Assembly: GCA_963575745.1 (NCBI GenBank)
Contig: CAUYUJ010015726.1
Location: 1,422,031-1,486,030 of the forward strand
From: Prorocentrum cordatum
Taxonomy: Eukaryota; Sar; Dinophyceae; Prorocentrales; Prorocentraceae
Length of the DNA stretch: 64,000 nucleotides
Direction: 5' to 3'
Position 1 is the first letter of the stretch; the number at the start of each line of letters is the position of its first letter. The translations under genes and the position numbers were made by a program. This document shows positions 48,955 through 59,814 of this stretch, piece by piece. The notes under the pieces were generated by a model, which made no database searches, was not told where the DNA came from, and saw only the letters and a program-made list of their open reading frames with translations.

Positions 48955-49690
48955 CTCCGAGCCCGAGGACCTCAACCCCACGACCTGACCCCAAAGACAT
49001 AGACCCTGACCCTGAAGTTCGAAACCTTAGGCCTTCGCTCCAAGACCTCAACCCTAGACCTACGACCCTAACCGTAACCCTAGAACCCTAACGCAAAGAC
49101 CCGATCCCGAACACTCAGACCCCAACCATAACCTTAAGACCCTCGGCCACGGAATCTCCCTTTAAGACCCTAACCCTATGACCGAACCCTACGGCACTAA
49201 CCCTAACCCGAAGACCCCAACACAAAGACCCGAATACTACGAACCTAACCCTGAGACCCTATAGCTAGGACCCTAATCCTAACCCTAACCCTGAGGCCCT
49301 GGCCCGGACAATCGCCCTAAGGCCCTAAGACCCTGACCCTGAGACCCTAACCCAAACCCTGATACCCTGACCCTAAGATCCAAACCCTAGACTTAGGACG
49401 CTGACACTAAGACCCGGACTTGACCCCTTAGACCCAAACCTTAACCGACGACCCGAACCCCAATGCTCTGACCCTCGGACCGTCCTCAGAACGTGAAGGC
49501 CCCAACATTCAAACTAAAACCTGAAACTTGATCCTAAGACCCTAACCCACGAAACCCTGACCTTCGACCATAACCCAAAGACTCTAACCCTAAAACCCAA
49601 GACCTAGGGACCTGACTCTAAGTCACTAGCCCCGACCCACATACCCGAACCCTCAGCATAACCCCACACCATAAGACCCTAATCTGAACC
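48955..49690. repeat. degenerate telomere-like CCCTAA DNA, block 1
   Basis: ACCCTAA, CCCTAAGACC and CCCGAAGACC words at irregular 6-12 base spacing. Canonical CCCTAAA runs are absent, so this is an interstitial degenerate array. It resumes at 50640-50824 and, past the second YR element, at 61576-62720. Confidence 0.85.
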
Positions 49691-50640
49691 CTAAGCAGCC
49701 TCCCACTCCGAACAGGATGTCGGCGCCGTCCAGGTGGCCGGGGGCGCGGCGGCCGCTACCCGCGAGGGCAGAGCAGCTGCCGAGGCGCGGTGGGCACCCA
49801 CCGCCAGCGCCGCCCACCCCCAACGTGGCCGGCGGCCCCTTGCCCGACATGGGCGGGCCGCCGGCGGGCCGCGCCTGCGAGGTCATCATTGTGCACATGT
49901 GATGTGAATTGAATTATGGAAAAGACTCCCCGGAGGGGCGGCACGTAATTCTGGAAGGGGGGCCGACGCGAACTGGTGATGGAAGATAGCCCGCCGGGCG
50001 TGGATACGCGAAGACATGCAAGACATCTCCCGCCCAACGCGCCGAGCGTCAAACCGAATCTGACGCAACTATGGCCCATGGCTCATGAGGCGCCGATTCA
50101 CCCCCTGACAATTTATTGTGCTCATGCATATGATACCAACCGTCTGTTTCCCGGAAAAACGATATGGTTTGCGAATTCGACCTCGCAGACGCCGGGGGCA
50201 CCCCGGGACCATAGTCTCCGAAATGACGGGACGTGGACCGGTAGTCTCAACCCGTGCTGGAGGGGCGGCCGGGCAATTTTCTCGCGCCTGGATAAAAGCG
50301 CCCTTATAGCGCCCCCGAGCCAAGACACGACGCAGGCGAAGTGGCCGCGCGATCCGGGAACCGGCCTTCGCGCACACAAGAAGCATAAGCTAGAAGAGAT
50401 AAAGACGAGATGATGAACGAAGGAGGGCGGGGGAAACCGCGACGCGCTATCCCCAGGGGCCCTGCAACGTCCACCCCTCCTTGCCCGCCCCCGCGCCCTC
50501 GCCCCTGACCTCCCCAGAATAGAAAACCAGTGGGGGGATTTGCCGCTGAAAGTCCGCCATGCCGCCGCGGCGCTTTCCGCGTTCCTCGCGGCGCCCTCGA
50601 CGAGGCCCTCCCCGTGCCAGCGCCTGGAAACTAATGCCCT
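49691..50640. other. unique GC-rich island inside telomere-like DNA
   Basis: About 950 bases with no CCCTAA words. A short plus-strand frame (49717-49902) ends PPAGRACEVIIVHM, without a recognised domain. The rest holds no convincing frame; it may be a remnant of an older insertion. Confidence 0.45.
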
Positions 50641-50824
50641 CGCCCTAATGCCCGAGTCCTCGGATCCCAACTCAAAGACCCGAGCCCGAAGACCTCAATC
50701 CGAAGACCCTAGCACTAAGATGCGAAACCTACCCCTGGCCCGAACTCTCTGACCCCAACCCTAAGACCCGAATCCTACGCCCCTAGCCGTAAGACCCGAA
50801 CCTTAATGCGAACACTAAAACCAA
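50641..50824. repeat. degenerate telomere-like DNA, block 2
   Basis: CCCGAGCCCGAAGACC and CCCTAAGACCCGAA words run right up to repeat B2 at 50825. This is the left flank of YR element 2. Confidence 0.8.
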
Positions 50825-51480
50825 GCACTTTACAACACGCGCCCCTTCCAGGCGGGCCCCCTTGAAACTCGGAGTCGCGTCGGCCTGTTGCGAAAAGGAC
50901 AGCAGAAGCGTCGAAGACTTGCAATTCTTTCTCGCGCGCCGTGCTCGGGCCCGCAACCCGAGGTCACTTGCGGTGGCGGTCGACAGAACAATCGCCTCGC
51001 GGAGCCTGCTGGCCCACTCGACCGGCGAGCTCGTGAAAACAGGGCGTCTGGCCAGACCTGAATTCAAGAGCCGATTTGCAAGAGTCCGAGCTGCACTGCA
51101 ATCTCCTCAACTCCAGCGTTTTTGCCAGGGCGGGGGGGGGGGGGGGGGGGGGGGCGGCAGAAAGGCTGGGGGGGGGGGGGTAAATTGCAGCGGAAGGGGC
51201 GAGAGGCACGCGCGCCAGCGTTGCGAGCAAACGCAATGCACTTCGCAACGGGCACCCCTTCCAGGGGGGCCCCCTTGAAACTCGGAGCGGCGTCGGCCTA
51301 TCGGGAAAAAGACAGCAGAAGCGTCGAATACTTACAGTTATTTTTGACGCGCCGAGCTTGGGCCCAAGACCCGCGGTCGCTCGCGATGGCGGTCGACGGG
51401 GCATTCTCGCGGAGCCTGCCTGCCCTCTCGGCCGGCGAGCTCGCGAAAACAAGACGTCGGGCCAGACCTGAATTCAAGGG
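50825..51480 (-). repeat. B2-A2-B1 terminal repeat cluster of YR element 2
   Basis: B2 (50825-51069) and B1 (51238-51479) both start GCACTT, share CCCCTTGAAACTCGGAG, GACAGCAGAAGCGTCGAA and GCCAGACCTGAATTCAAG, and diverge at perhaps one base in six. A2 (51155-51240) abuts B1 and matches A1 at 61501-61575, apart from a G-run expansion. Two long G runs (51131-51154, 51168-51180) lie at the A2 edge. Sequence is unrelated to the repeats of element 1, but the order is the same. Confidence 0.85.
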
Positions 51481-51586
51481 CCCGCAGCGCTGGAGTCAGA
51501 ATTCCCATATCAACTCCATTGGTAGCCGAGAGATGCTAGCAGGCGCGAGGCACTGGCGAGCAGGCAACGCGACTGGACTCAGAGGA

Positions 51587-52685
51587 GGAACGACAGCTGC
51601 TTGGCCTCCGCCCGCTTGGCCTCTGCCGTCACCGCAGCGGGGGGCCGCCTGAAGGGGGCGAGGGCGCGGCCGCTTTTCTGGCACCTCTGGACTGACCGAG
51701 CGCTGGCCCATCTTCCGGGGACCTAGATGTCAGGAAAAGTGCGAGCACCACGTAGATCATCCTCAGAAGGCCCACCATGCCGAGGAAAATGAGCGGTGAC
51801 CTTACTGGGTGCCCCAACAACGGCCGCCGCTTATTTCAGGGCCACGTTGTAGCTGGCGTAGGTGTGCAGGAACATGACCCGGCCCTGGCGGGCCCTCTGG
51901 GCGCCGTGGACGAGGGCGACGAAGGTGCCCGCCACGCCAGCGCGAGACTGGCCTTCGATGAGGGCGGAGCCGTCCTGGAGGCCAGTCTTGGTGACGCGCG
52001 CGTGCGCGACGTCGCCCATGACCGCCGCGGAGGCCCGCCCCGACGACCGGGCACATCTTGCTGTAGCCTGAACCGGCACTCGGAGGTAGCGCGGCGCCGG
52101 GGGGTCCAGCAGCTCGTCAGGGCGCAGGTAGGCGTCGAACTTCGCGACGAGGCCGCGGGCCGCCTGCAAGCCCGCCTCGGCCCCGAGCCAGGCCAAGCGC
52201 TGGGCCATCAGCGCGGCGGCCGCCCAGGAGAGCGGCTCGGAGGCGACGCCTGGCTCGAGCTCCCCCCAGCCAGAGAATGCGCACTTGCCCCTCGGGAAGA
52301 CGCTGAAACGGCGGGCCAAGGCGGCCAGCGCGTAGCGGGCAGCCACCTTGTTGCCGGCGTTCAGGAAGAGCATCTCGAAGTACTCCACGAGCAGCGAGTC
52401 AATCAGCGGCAGGCCCCTGCGCGCCCCGCAGTCGGCGACGGCGCCCGCGGCCGCGGCGAACGCGAGCACGCTGGCGGCGCAGCAGGCGAGGGTAGCCGGC
52501 CTGGGGGCGGCGAAGAAGGAAGCCGCGCGAGGTGTCAGCAGGCGCTGCGCGGGCCGACTGCGCTGCCGAACGTCCTCTGCCTCCGCCTCGTTCTTGGCCG
52601 CGCCCGCGGCGGCCCGAGCCGGCGGCCCCAGCCCTCGGCGTCGGCGGGCCAGAGCGGGGCACATTTTCGCGGGCAGCTGGGGCAA
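51587..52685 (-). pseudogene. tyrosine recombinase of YR element 2, catalytic Tyr lost
   Basis: One frame from 52685 with in-frame stops at 51831 and near 51735. N-terminal helices (LPLIDSLLVEYFEMLFLNAG) precede box I, Arg in FDAYLRPDELL. After the first stop comes box II HFPRHGGPSEDD with the canonical HxxR, then after the second stop GRWAS and RSVQRCQKSGR, where the nucleophile Tyr of the RYxK pattern (KRYGK in element 1) is Cys. Two stops and the lost nucleophile leave no activity. Its order of boxes is the same as element 1 and secures the family assignment. Confidence 0.78.
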
Positions 52686-52759
52686 TTAAGGGCCGGCTGG
52701 AGGTCGTTCATCCTGGCTGCGCGCCTGAGCTCGCCCTCCCAGCTAGTGACCGGGCATCA

Positions 52760-53340
52760 GTGGATCGCCATCGAGCCGCCGGCCAGCTGAGGGCGCGGCG
52801 CGCGCCAGGGTCCGCGCCGCGCTGTGGCAAGCCCCTGGCGGGCATGTTGCCGTAAGGGTTGTGCGCCAGAAGGCCTTGGGCCGACCCTGATGGTCACGGA
52901 CCTTGACCTTGCCCTGCGGGCGCTCGCGCGCGCAACTCCCAAGGCATGGTCTCCCCAGGGCCCCAACTCGAGGACATCGAACTCGATCCTGGTGGGCTTC
53001 TGGCACGGGGCCCCGAAGAGACAGCAGTCGAACGCCGTGGGCACCCGGCCATGCTGCCCCAAGAACTCCTTGAGCGGGCCCCGCGAGAAGAGCCGGGAGC
53101 TGCGTGGAATCTCAAGAGACCAGCGGACACCATGCTATGACGAACGCGCAAGCGGAGCAGACGAAGAGTGACGCGAGCACATCGCCGTCCAGCGCGCATA
53201 GCCGACGCGTCGTCGGGGCCCCGCCAAGCAACTGACCAGGGCGCACAAAGGGGTCCCAAAGCGCACGAACCAGACAACCGCGACGTGATCCACTTGCGAA
53301 CGACAGACTCGACGCCAGGCCTGAGCAAATCCCCCCCAGT
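52760..53340 (-). pseudogene. methyltransferase-like domain of YR element 2
   Basis: Frame-shifted pieces on the minus strand, lying between RNase H and recombinase: FGTPLCALVSCLAGPRRR (about 53210-53270, catalytic-loop position), RWSLEIPRSSRLFS (near 53090-53130, matching the LENPxxSRLW motif of this domain type) and PTAFDCCLFGAPCQKPTRIE (near 52980-53040). The motif order fits the domain in element 1 but the position differs: there it follows the recombinase. No intact SAM loop was recognised, and an upstream piece VACLIDVDFGDWGGFAQ is uncertain. Confidence 0.5.
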
Positions 53341-55455
53341 CACCGAAGTCGACGTCAATCAGGCAGGCGACCGCCAAACCGAGCGCGGCAAGAGCACCCG
53401 TCGGCCGCCCGCCGAGCACAGCCCGAGAAGGCGTCGAGAGCCGCGCGACGAGCACGAACCCGAAGTTCGGGGGCGCCCGAGTCCTGCGCGGCGACCGGCA
53501 GGGGCGGAGGCGGCGGCAGCCCAGCATCCTTTCTCGCCCCTTTTGGGCCAGATCGAGCATGCAGGTGCAATGTCCCTGGGGCAGGCAGCATGCGGGGTGG
53601 GGCCCCGACGCGCGTCCGCGGCCCGGCGCCACCGGACCTCGGCAGCGGGTGCCCAGGCGAGCGCAGCGGGCCAGCCTCCGGCCGTGCGGGCCGCCGAGCC
53701 CCGAACTTTCCACGGCGAAGCTGCGCGCCCAGGTCAAGCGCCGAGAGCAGGGCCCCGGCGGGGCGGGGGGGCGAGCCGCGGGCCGCACCAGCAGCCCCTG
53801 AAGCCCGCGGCGGCGGCCGCGGTCGGGGTCACGCGTGGCGCCCTCGGCCGGGCAGCGGCGACGGCTCGCGGGCCCCTGTGGCCTCGTCGAGCCGCTGCGC
53901 ATCCTGCTGGGGCCGCGCGGATCGCCCCCGCAGGGCCTCGTGGGCCGCCGGGCGCGCCTCTGGGAGCGACGCAGCCGCCGTCGGGGCCGCCGCGAAGGCC
54001 TGCGCGGGAGCGAGTCCGCAAGCCGACCCGCGTGGACACACTCCCGCCCGCGCGGCGGCGCCAGGTCGACCTGGGCCGCCCGGCGTCGGCGGTGGCGGCG
54101 GCGGCGGCGGCGGCGGCGCGGAGGCCCCCTCGGCCTCGTCGCGCCGCTCTGCCAGGGCCGGGCCCGCGCCCCCCGCGCGGCGCCCTGGCGGTGCTGGGGG
54201 CGCGCCTTTCTCGGGGATTCGTGTCCCGAGATGCCTGCAACCTCGGGGCGCAAACGCCTGGGTGCCGCTGAGCGGGGGCCCGAGGCGGCCGCGCCGCGCA
54301 ACGTCGGCCAGGCGTTCCAGCCGGCCTCCAACTCGCCGCTACCCTGGGCGGCGCACGCCGCGGAGCGCTCCCCCCGAGCCCGCGTCGCTGAGGTTGCGGT
54401 CGGCATCGAGGTGCCGACGCCGCCGGGAGGTGCCGCGGGCGATCTGGTAGGCGGCCGCGCGCCAGCAGAGGCAGGCAAGCCCGTGGCCCACGGCCCGCCC
54501 CTTCTCGATGGAGAGGAGCTCCGACACGTTGCCCCCCAAGCTGTGGCAAGCCGGGAGATGCGGCAGTCGAGCTGCCGGGCGGCGCGGCGCAGCCCGCCCG
54601 GGGCGATCTGGCCCCCAAGGAGGTGGATCGGGCCGCCGCGACGCCAGGCCCCCTCGACGACGAGGGCCCAGCAGCTGAGGTCAACGAGGCCCTCGAGCCC
54701 AACAGGCCGCGTCGTGGGCTGGAGGCGGCCCTTGAGCGCGCCTCGGGCGCGCTCGGTGGAGCGCAACGGCGGCGGCGCCCAAGCGGCCGCGCCAGCGGCG
54801 GCAGGCGCCTCGCCCAGCGCGCCGCCAGCCCCCGGGACCCAGCCTGGCGTGAAGGCCAGCGTCGGGTCCGACCGCTCCCCGTCGGGGGCGAACCTCCGCC
54901 GCGCCCGAACTGCCGCCGGCTGTCGTAGAAGTCGGACGTCAGCCCGACGACGACGCACAGCGTAGCCGGCCTCGGAGGAGTCCGAGCAGAAGACCAAGGG
55001 CGACATTGGCCTGTCGAGGAAGACGACCGCCTGGAAGATGAGTCCTCGGAAGAGCTGCACCTCGCGGCGGGCCCCCGCTGAAAGGGCGGCGGGGGGCCCA
55101 TGGCCTGGCTCTCCACGAAGCGGCGCGGCAGGTGGAACACCGAGAGGGCCGGCCGCAACGGAAGGCAGCGCTGAACACAGTGCCCGAGGAACACGCGGAT
55201 CTGCCAGGCTGCGCGCGGGACCCCGGGCCGCCCGAGTTCTTGGCAAGCCAGGTAGGGGCGCCAGGCGCGGTGGTCTGAGTGCCGCAGCCGCCTCCGCTTG
55301 CCATCGTGCTCGACTGCGACCGCGATGAAGCGCGTCGACGGGAGCTCGACGATGCCGCGATGCCCAGGGAGTCGAGCTTGCCCATCGCGCCCTGCAGCGC
55401 GGCGCCGAGGTCGTGGCTGGAAAGCCCCAGGAACGAGGCGTTGTCGACGTGAAGC
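53341..55455 (-). pseudogene. RT C-terminus, RNase H and linker of YR element 2
   Basis: The right end begins with HVDNASFLG (about 55430-55455), the counterpart of GYVDNFMILG in element 1, then ALQGAMGKLDSLGI. A different frame carries EVQLFRGLIFQAVVFLDRP and SPLVFCSDSSEAGYAV, where the first RNase H Asp is visible (about 54965-55060). The remainder to 53341 is GC-rich and shifts among frames; a long frame in it is open by composition. An in-frame TAG lies just outside HVDN, at the insertion edge. Confidence 0.62.
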
Positions 55456-55794
55456 GACTAAGGACCCCCCCGGGGTTTTCATTAGCACCGCCCCGTAATT
55501 GAATTATTATTATGGGGGGTTTTCGCCGAGCGAAATAATTAGCACCGCGCGCTTGAAAGGAAAGTGAATAATTCCTGCGCCCCGCCTCGGATGGCATCCC
55601 AATTGGAATTTTCAATCAGAAACAAGAATACGAATGAAAATGCGAATGAGAACAATAATAAAAATAAGGCGAATGTCACAGGTACTGCTGACACCGTAAC
55701 TGTTACTGCTACCGTGATGACGACGAAACCTGATGGCGTGATGCTACTGTTACTGCTACCGGAATGCTACTGTTACCGTGATGCTAGGCGATTC

Positions 55795-58700
55795 GTGAGG
55801 GTGCTCAAGCGATTTGGACAATTCTGTTAAGCAGTGTGAGGATGTCTCAAGCGATTTGGCGAATTCTAAGAGGGAATGTGAGGATTTATCAGGCGATTTG
55901 TGCCATTTTACTAAGATGTGTGAGGATGTTTCAAGCGACTTCTTCTTCCTTCTCTACTCTTTGTTCTGATCCGCTTGTTTTCCTTTAGAGAAATGCGTTT
56001 TTTTCGGCCGTCGTAGGGGGTGGTCCACCCGAGGGTATCGCCCCCACCCCGCACCGTAGCGTTATCCTAGCACCCGGCCAAAACAAATATCCGCGTGACA
56101 GCCAAATCGTGCTCGTCGTCGCCGAAAATACGAAGATACGAACGAAGATAAGAAGAATAAGAAGCAGAAAAGAACGAATAATACAACGAATGAGAAGCAT
56201 AATGCGACTGATTGTAAGAATACGGATAATGAGCATCGTTTTCCTCATGATCCTCACGGAATCGAGGTACTCCGAACAAAGCAGCGACCCTCACAGACTA
56301 CGAATGAGGATACGACTAAAACGAACGAAGATACGAACGAAGACTAAGAAGAAATGTGAGGATGTCTCAATGGATTTGGCCAATTCTATTAAGACATGTG
56401 AGGATGTCTCCAGCGATTGGGCCAATTCTAATAAGAAGTGTGAGGGTGCTCAGGCGATTTGGACAACTCTGTGAAGCAATGTGAGGATGTCTCAAGCGAT
56501 TTGGCTAATTCTAAAAAGAAGCACGAGGAGGTCTCAGGCGATTTGTGCCATTCTACTAGGACGCGTGAGGATGTTTCAAGCGATTTCCTCCTCTTCCTTC
56601 TCTACTCTTTGTTATGAGCCCCCTGTTTTTCCGATGGGGTTTCTATTGAACATCCTTTAGAGAAATGCGTTTTTTTTTTCGGCCGTCGTAGGGGGTGGTC
56701 CACCCGAGGGTATCGCCCCCACCCCGCACCGTGGCGTTATCTTAGCACCTGGCCAAAAAAATATCCGTGCGACAGCCACGTCGTGCTCGTCGTCGCCGTA
56801 ATCGTCGGAATACACCAATGGTAGATAGTTACTCCTGACAACCATGACATGGCTGAGAGGCCCAAGGAACAACTGATGTTTCAGGCGATTTGGCAAACTT
56901 TACTAAGAAATGCAAGGATGTCTCAAGCGAGCTTGCCAATTCTATTAAGAAATGCGAGGATATCTTAGGCGACGTGGCCAATTCTACAAAACGTATAAGG
57001 CGCCACTGTTTTTTTTCTGGGTACCTGGACTCCTGCCAGTACCTGGACTACTGCCTCCGAAGGCCCCTGAGAATAAGAGCTCCCTGGGCCCCGAGAGGCC
57101 CTGGGCCCCGATGGGGGGGGGTCAGGCGGATCGACCGAAGGCCTCTGAGAATAAGAGTTCCCCGGGTCATGAGAGGCCCTGGCCACTGAGGGAAGGCGAG
57201 GGGCCATTGGCTGAAGGCATCTCCAGGGCCCTGCTATGAGAACCCCTTGCGATACGTCTTGGACCGTCTTGAATTATTCTGGATCCCCTCGGCCATCTTG
57301 GATTATTATGAAGCTCCCTGGGCCGCGCAGGAGTCCTGAGGCTCCCTTAGTGGAAGTAAGAGTTGGAGTAGGAGTAAGAGGGGAGGGAGGGGGAGTTGGA
57401 GTAGGAGTAGGCGTATAGGAGTAGGAGTAGGAGTAGGATTACGAATAGGAGTACGAGTACGAGTAGACGAGTAGGCCAATTTTCCTCAGAATTGCGAGGA
57501 TGTCTCAGGCGACTTGGCAAATGCTTATAAAACTGCGAGGATGTCTCAGGCGATGTGGCCAATTCTATTAAGAAATGTGAGGATATCTGAAGCGATTTGG
57601 CCAATTAAGGAATGCGAGGATGTCTCGGGCGATTTGGCTAGTTAATTCTATTAAGAAATGCAAGGATGTCTCAAGCGATTTGGCCAATTCTACAAAGAAA
57701 TGTGAGGATGGCTCAGGCGAGTTGGCCAATTCTATTTAGAAATATGAGGATGTCTCATGCCATTTGGCTATTCCGGCTAAGAAGTGTGAGGATGTCTCAA
57801 GTGATTTGGCAAATTCTATTCGGACATATGACAATGTCGGATGTAATTTTGCCAATTCTACGAAGACATGTAAGGATGTCTCAGGCGATTTGGCCAAGTC
57901 TGTTAAGAAATGAGGATGTCTCAGGCGATGTGGCCAATTCTAATAAGAAGTGCAAGGATGTCTCAGGCGATTTGGCCGAGTCTGTTAAAACATGCGAGGA
58001 TGTCTCAAGCGATTTGGCAAATGCTGATAAGAATTGCGAGACTGTCTCAGGCAATTTGGCAAGTTCTATTTGGAAATGTGAGGACGTCTCAAGCGATTTG
58101 GCCAATCTCATCTGAAAACTGAACGCTTGAGCTCTGAAAGGGCGGCAAGCACAGGCAGGAACTCTCCTGAGCACTGAAAGGTTGCCCTAACATTGCCAGG
58201 ACTGTGAAAAGGCGAGCTGGGGGTGAAGGGGGGGATGGGGAAGGAGGAAGAGAAGGATTAAGCAATGTGAGGATGTCTCAAGCGATGTTGCAAATTCTGC
58301 TAAGAAATGTGAAGATGTCTCAGGCGATTTAATTCACTCTATTAAGAAGTGCAAGGATGTCTCAAGCGATTTGGCCAATTCTAATATGAAATGTGAGGAT
58401 GCCTCAAGCGATTTGGCCCATTCTAATAAGAATTGTGAGGATGTCTTAAGCAATTTGGCGAATTCTATTAAGAAATGTGAGGATGTCTGAAGCGATTTAA
58501 CAAATTCTACTAAGACATGTGAGGATGTCGGAAGCGAATTGGCCAATTCTATTAAGAAATGTGAGGGCGTCTCAAGCAATTTGGCAAGTTATATTTGGAA
58601 ATGCGACGACGTCTCAAGCGATGTTGCCAATCCTATTAAGAAATGCGTTGATGTGTCAGGCGATTTGGGCAATTGTATTAAGATATGTAAATATTTCTCT

Positions 58701-58860
58701 AGCGAGTTGGCAATTTTTCGTAAGAAATGTGAGGATGTCTCAAGCTGTTTGGCCAATTCTCGTGCGAAATGTGAGGATGTCTCGGGCGATTTGGCACATT
58801 CTGTTAAGAAATATGAGGATGTCTCAAGCGATTTGGCCAAGTCCATTAGGGCATGCGAGG
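55795..58860. repeat. 42-bp minisatellite open in three frames
   Basis: The consensus is GATGTCTCAAGCGATTTGGC followed by CAATTCTATTAAGAAATGTGAG, 42 bases. The length is 14 codons, so three plus-strand frames can remain open (KCEDVSSDLANSIK, MSQAIWPILLRNVR, and a third). Runs are interrupted at 55930-56340, 56590-56880, 57000-57480 and 58110-58260. A coding origin for the CEDVSSDLANSIKK reading, which has a heptad-like pattern, is possible but unproved. Confidence 0.88.
55985..56800. repeat. duplicated 140-bp block inside the 42-bp array
   Basis: Copies at about 55987-56125 and 56660-56795 share CGGCCGTCGTAGGGGGTGGT, the following CCACCCGAGGGTATCG and CCCCACCCCGCACCGT, and a CGTGCTCGTCGTCGCCG end. 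The preceding 42-bp units are duplicated with them, about 670 bases apart. Between them is AATACGAA/GAAGATACGAACGAAG simple repeat. Confidence 0.85.
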
Positions 58861-58861
58861 A

Positions 58862-59799
58862 TCAGGGTCGACCTGCGACGGGCCTTCGGAGGCCGAGATC
58901 CGCGCGACCCCGCGGACCGACGCGCGCTCCGGGAAGTCCACCCCGAAGTCCTCGGCGAGGCTGTCCGAGAAGAACTGGTAGAACGAATCCTGGAGGTCGA
59001 GAGAGGCCCCGAAGATCTGGGGCGGGGAGCTGTCAGCAGCGATGCCCCCGGCCTCGGTGAGCGCTGAGTCAGACCAGTCCTGCTCGCTGAGGGCGGCCGG
59101 GGGGGCTGGGGCGGCGCGCGGCGGCGCCCGGCGGGCGCGGTTGGCGTCGCGGGCATCGACGACCAGCCCGGTCCATCTCCTCTTCTTCTTGACGAAGAAA
59201 CACCTAACTCGCGACCTGATGCGCCGGCGGAAACCGACGAGGCCGCGCGAGGCGAGCCCGCGCAGGAAGTCCCGGCGGTGGCGGGCGTCGCTCGCAAGCT
59301 GCACGCCCCAATACGGCGTGACAGGCGGTTCGAGCTCGAGGTCCTGCCGCGCCACGCGGTCGGGCACGCGGGTGACGGCGTCGGGGCCGCGGAAGGCGTC
59401 GGCCGCGGACTCGGTGCAGACCTCTCCCATGTCTCGAGGCGCGACGGTGGACTGCCGGACCTTGAGCTTGGACTCCTTAGCGGGGCAACCTGGCAGGGCG
59501 CGCCGCCGTGCATAGAGCGAGCCGGACTTGGGGAGTTTCTGAAAGGGCTCCGCGAAGACGAAGGCCTGCCTGGCGGGGGCCGCGCTCCGCCGCGCACCGA
59601 CCGAGCCGCCAGTGGCGCGGGGGAGAAGTCGCCGAGCCCGAAGACCCTGCATCGGCTGCGCCACCAGGCCCGCGGCCACGAGGGCGCACCGCGCTGGCGG
59701 CGAGGCGGTTGACGGAGTGGACCGCCTCACGCGGCGTGCACGAGAGTGCTTCTGAAGAACCCGCCGGCGCAGGTGCGTGACTATCGCGGCGCCCCTCAA
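58862..59799 (-). pseudogene. RT N-terminal half of YR element 2
   Basis: A single minus-strand frame shows TPYWGVQLASDARHRRDFL, RVRCFFVKKKRRWTGLVVDA then RDANRARRAPPRAAP, and GASLDLQDSFYQFFSDSLAE with the first catalytic Asp, ending FGVDFPERAS. These line up with FFVAKK, RLIFDARAAN and GDIECAFYML of element 1. Codons stop making sense at about 58862, where the satellite begins. Confidence 0.78.
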
Positions 59800-59814
59800 A
59801 GGTCGACCGGCGGG

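Larger units (their letters stand above)
55456..58861. repeat. satellite insertion that splits the RT of YR element 2
   Basis: Between FGVDFP (58870) and HVDN (55455) of the RT, 3.4 kb of unrelated DNA is present and the palm segment expected between them (about 60 residues, with MGW-type motif) is missing. So DNA was both gained and lost. Contents: a short ATTA-rich leader (55480-55560), the 42-bp satellite, a duplicated CGGCCGTCGTAGGGGG block, and GGAGTA microsatellite (57355-57470). Confidence 0.75.

Noticed and set aside
48955-49690. True telomere
   Set aside because: No uniform CCCTAAA run, and normal sequence lies on both sides.
57480-58860. CRISPR-like array (42-bp units)
   Set aside because: Units are contiguous with no unique spacers and vary along their length.
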